DNA of 64,000 nt from Phocoena phocoena. Lineage: Eukaryota; Chordata; Mammalia; Artiodactyla; Phocoenidae. The DNA is taken from assembly GCF_963924675.1 (NCBI RefSeq), contig NC_089224.1, forward strand, positions 42,451,158-42,515,157. The letters are read 5' to 3'. The position numbers and the translations under genes are program-made. Positions 60,653-64,000 of this stretch are shown piece after piece. Under the pieces are notes generated by a model. It made no database searches. It was given only the letters and a program-made list of their open reading frames with translations, and had not been told where the DNA came from. The stretch's first letter is position 1. Every line of letters begins with the position of its first letter.

Positions 60653-61611
60653 CCCTAAAAAAGCCATACATCCTAATAAGCAAATGCACTGTAGGTAAAG
60701 TTGGAATCTTTTTTTGAAAGCAGAAGAGCCTAATGAGGAGTTTTAACCAATTACAATGCCATTCCACCTCTCTCTGAGTTGTGCCTGGAGGGAACAGGAT
60801 TCTCTTCTGATGATTGTTTTGGATCTGCTTCGAGCACAGATAAATGCATAATCAACACACTAAAATTCTGTGCTATATAGAATGGCTGACCGAGTTAAAG
60901 TTTGGAGGAAAAAATAAGGCAAATATAATTATACACATACTTTGACTAGATTAAAATTTTAATAAAGTACTCATAGCATTGCACAGCTCTGAGGTATGTT
61001 GCTTCCAGCTGTACTGTAAGGTATGTATTATTTATTAAGAGGAAAATCATGTTATTAGGTGAGGTATCATGTTTTTAAAAAATCATTACTTTAAATATCA
61101 TCCAATAACAGAAGGAGGTGGTAAGTCTACCAAAAATCACAACACCAACTTTGGAATGGTTTAGCTTTAGTTCTTCTTTGAGGCTTTAACTACTTTGTAT
61201 AATCTGTTGACTATTCAGATTATAAAAATATGTAATATGCATATAAATAGTATGTTTTCCAAACTAAAAGGGAAGAAGGAACACATCTTCTTTTTAAAAT
61301 GTAGTATCATGTCATTCAGAAAAACAGAATTTAAAAGAAGATTCCTGCAGCAGTCATTACCCATGACCTACCCACATTTCTTCTGCATTCACCTCTACCC
61401 TACAAAGGCCACTTACTGTGAGTGTCTAAAACTCTCTGCTTGAAGGCTTTTTGCCACCAGCTCATAGGAGGCCTAATAGCGAGGCAAGCCAGAAATGCCA
61501 GGAAAACAATGTATCTGGAAGTAGTGCTTGATAATGATATTCTTGAACAAGATATATGCACAGGAGAAATTGAAGAAAAAAGCAAAGTAGCAATTAGTTA
61601 TTAGCCAGTGT
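60653..61611. other. Unassigned sequence
   Basis: No repeat or gene recognised. Two small frames near 61195-61604 have no family character. Confidence 0.45.
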
Positions 61612-62055
61612 ACTGTATTGAATAGTGTTCCCTCCAAATCCATGTCTGCCTGGAACCTCAGAATATGACCTTCTTTGGGAAGAAGTTTCTTTGCAGATGT
61701 AATTAGTTAAAATGAGGTCATGCTAGATTAGGATGGGCCCTAAATCCAAAGACTGGTGGCTTTGTAAAAAGACACACACCTGAAGACACGCAGTAAAGAA
61801 AAGCCATGAAACAAGGGAGGCAAAGCTTGGAGTAATGAAGCTACAGCCAAGGAACACCAAGGATTCCAAGGAGCCACCGGAAGTGAGGAAGTTAGAAAGA
61901 GGCAAGGTAGGATTCTTGCTTACAGCCTTTAAAGGGAGCATGAGCCTGCCAACACCTTGATTTTGGACTTGTAGCCTCCAGAACTGAGAAAATAAATTTC
62001 TTCGCTTTAAAGCCACTCAGTTTGTGATACTTTTCTTTATGGCAGCCCTAGGATA
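61612..62055 (+). mobile_element. MLT1-like LTR (ERVL-MaLR)
   Basis: On the + strand: tgaatagtgttccctccaaa, then gatgtaattagttaaaatga, a middle segment with gaggcaaagcttggagtaat, cagcctccagaactgagaaa-like text (about 61970), aataaatttc and a ttatggcagccctaggatac tail. This is the order expected of an MLT1-type LTR. It is solo and has no coding content. Confidence 0.82.
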
Positions 62056-62339
62056 CAAAAATACCAGGTAAACCCAGAGAAGTATGAATGAAGTCTGCAG
62101 CCTCAGATTGTAATCTAAAGAGCCTTCTTGTTTTGTCACCCTCATGAACACACCTACCCACATTCCCTTCCCTGCCCGAATCTGAATCTTAATACCTTCC
62201 ATAGCCCAGAAATCTACTTGGAAGGAAGAGCTAAAGAAAAAAAGCAGACTCTAGGAAAAAAGTGGCCTGGACTGGCCTAAGAAGCAGATTCTGGGTCTGT
62301 TTATTTGAGTATAAGAAAAGAGAAGAAACCACCACCAGG

Positions 62340-62640
62340 TGAAAGAAGTTAACAGTATGCTGCTCACAAGCATGTAGACCCCAGACCGGGTGGATCCAAA
62401 GGTTGATGGTGCTGATTCCCAATTACCTCACCACCAACCTATCAGAAGATGTCCACAAGCTGATCATGCCCTCCTCTTTGAACCATTACGATAAAACTCC
62501 TCACTATCCCCTCCAGGTCAGGACGTACAGTTTTGAGGGCATTAGGCCGCTATAAAGCTATTCTTTCCACTTCACCCAAAACTGTCTCTGAAATTCAATT
62601 CAGTACCAGTGCACAGAGGCCAAATTTCTGCATCACCTTG
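62340..62640 (+). mobile_element. LTR 3' part of an endogenous retrovirus
   Basis: The text gataaaactcctcactatccc, cagttttgagggcattaggc, ataaagctattctttccact, tcacccaaaactgtctctga and cagtaccagtgcacagaggcc is an LTR 3' end of a type common in mammalian genomes. The AATAAA is degraded here to a tataaa form (62551). The 5' limit is unclear and may extend to about 62240. No coding region is attached. Confidence 0.6.
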
Positions 62641-63382
62641 TACACAAGCTATCTCTCTTAATAAAAAGCTTTGATTGCCTAAGAGTTTTATGGAAGCGAT
62701 ATTCATTTCCACGATATTGTTGCCCAAGAATCTAGAAAGGGCCTGGTAACATAACCAGATTGAATACCCCAAGGGGAGAAACTAGGAATATTAGGACCAT
62801 CCCAACCTTGCTTCCATTTGACCATGTTCACTATTTTCCATAGTGCCTACCTTTCCCCAAATGATAGCCTTTTGAGGAGAACATCTATTATGTTGTTCCT
62901 AAATTCTTTAAAACTTGGTTATGACAATACATTATTTAACTGAATTTTAAAACGCATTGTCAAAAAATCACCCCTATTTAGCTCCCATAACAAATTATGC
63001 CCAAGTACTGTTAATGTGATCCAAACTCATCATAGACTTTTAATTGATTTTGTGAAAGGCAAAATGTCCCAGACAATTTAGGAAACAATTTTATTCCGGC
63101 TCCTGAAATAGGAGGAATGCTTATTAAAGAGGAATGTATGAAAAACTGGGACAAAACCTGGGACTTTATAGAGGCAAGTAAACAAAGGAGTCATGAAGAA
63201 AGGAGGACAGTTAGTCTCAAGTGCAAACACAGCCCAGAGAACAAAATCACCCATATCCAAATCTCCAAACTAAAAAATAATAACTATGATATTCTGTTAT
63301 TATCAAATTGACCTCTTATCCCAAAACAGAAATACGAAGTCCTCAGATACAATTTCCTTTCACATTTTGTAATCAGATAGAG

Positions 63383-63990
63383 TAGGGGGCTCCCCAAAGA
63401 AAGAGAACCAGGCATGGCTTTCTCGACAGAAGAGAAGCCATTTTTGGGCCTAAGCCATTTTGAGATCTAAGCCTGGCCACAATGCTTGCCATAAAACAGG
63501 TCTCAGTAATAATCTTAAGGAAACAAAAGAACAAACTGTTATCAAGCAAGAGAAGTAACAATAGCAAAGATAACAAATCAGTTGTAAGAACTCCTAGTTC
63601 TGTTTCAATGGTAAGGACTAGCCTGAAACACTTTCTTGAGCTGTTGTGCAGAATTTAAACTCCCCCTGCCCTCCACCCTGGGCACTCAGCCAGGAGATCA
63701 ACTGGAACTTAAGAGATGATGATGTTGACCTTTTCCGACCCCTGTGACTTCAATCAATTAAAGCTTAGACTCTGCCCAGCCCCTTCATGAATATGCACAT
63801 AGCCTTAACTTCAAACTTCCCCAGTTTTGCCCTTGGGGAGACACTGCTTTGGGAGAGATCCCTGGTGTCTTCCATACTTGCAGCAAGTAATAAATACTTC
63901 CCTCTTCCAAACTTTGGCTTGGTTATGTCTTCTGGCTCGACACCCACCAAGAGGCAAACCCAGTTTTGGGGTAGCACTTCCTCTCAAGAT
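63383..63990 (+). mobile_element. Class I-like LTR reaching the window end
   Basis: A stretch with gagaaccaggcatggctttctcgac, cacaatgcttgccataaaac, gaaacactttcttgagctg and a polyadenylation region agtaataaatacttccctcttcc, followed by tctggctcgacacccacca. This is the plan of a gammaretrovirus-like LTR. It ends about 63975, only 25 bases from the window edge, so whether internal proviral sequence follows cannot be seen. Confidence 0.65.
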
Positions 63991-64000
63991 ACCAGGAAAA

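Overview
The window is nuclear DNA of a mammal, almost certainly a cetartiodactyl and most probably a cetacean. The evidence is AT-rich, intron-like sequence with no bacterial-type gene organisation, many MIR, L2, L1 and LTR relics, and four tRNA-derived SINEs whose head (gggcttccctggtggcgcag) is the CHR type known from cetaceans, hippos and ruminants. No BovB-like sequence was noticed, which argues mildly against a ruminant. No complete host protein-coding gene is recognised. Two short stretches look like possible exons (about 6139-6380 and 47725-47851), but both are weak candidates.

The centrepiece is a full-length LINE-1 at 24075-31614 on the + strand, about 7.5 kb. It has a 2.4-kb CpG-rich 5'UTR beginning with a YY1-type box, an open ORF1 (297 aa), an open ORF2 (1284 aa from the first ATG, about 1272 from the conserved start) with all the endonuclease, reverse transcriptase and C-terminal cysteine motifs I could check, a G-rich 3'UTR, AATAAA and a poly(A) tail. 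A perfect 15-16 bp target-site duplication flanks it. Intact reading frames, perfect duplications and retained CpGs all indicate a recent insertion that could be retrotransposition-competent.

This young L1 sits inside the ORF2 region of a much older L1 on the same strand (about 20880-33730). The older element was also split by a hAT-type DNA transposon relic (about 20995-21145), a CHR SINE (21628-21849) and an unassigned LTR-like repeat (about 22430-23285).

Left part (1-20880): old L1 relics at 1905-2850, 11100-12560 and 18440-20135; an L1 3' end at 15550-15848; MIRs; MaLR/ERVL-like LTRs at about 7430-7934, 8645-9068 and 14178-14562 (minus); a CHR SINE at 6835-7045 (minus); an L2 at 17590-18130; several microsatellites.

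Right part (33730-64000): a long-form CHR SINE at 34635-34980; a hAT transposon with a perfect 8-bp duplication at 38938-39169; an L1 3' end at 43921-44110; two LTRs in opposite orientation (44506-45100 plus, 45625-46265 minus); a CHR SINE lacking its B box (49509-49699); a Tigger/pogo-type relic with an open transposase C-terminal fragment (55850-56420); LTRs at 57144-57803, 61612-62055, about 62340-62640 and 63383 to the window end; and an L1 3' end on the minus strand (60350-60652). The remaining sequence is unassigned, intron-like or intergenic DNA.

The working biology here is retrotransposition. L1 ORF1p and ORF2p act in cis on their own RNA, and the same enzymes are thought to mobilise the CHR SINEs, which end in A-rich tails and carry L1-style target duplications. 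I saw no convincing new system. Family names come from pattern recognition and were not checked against a repeat library.
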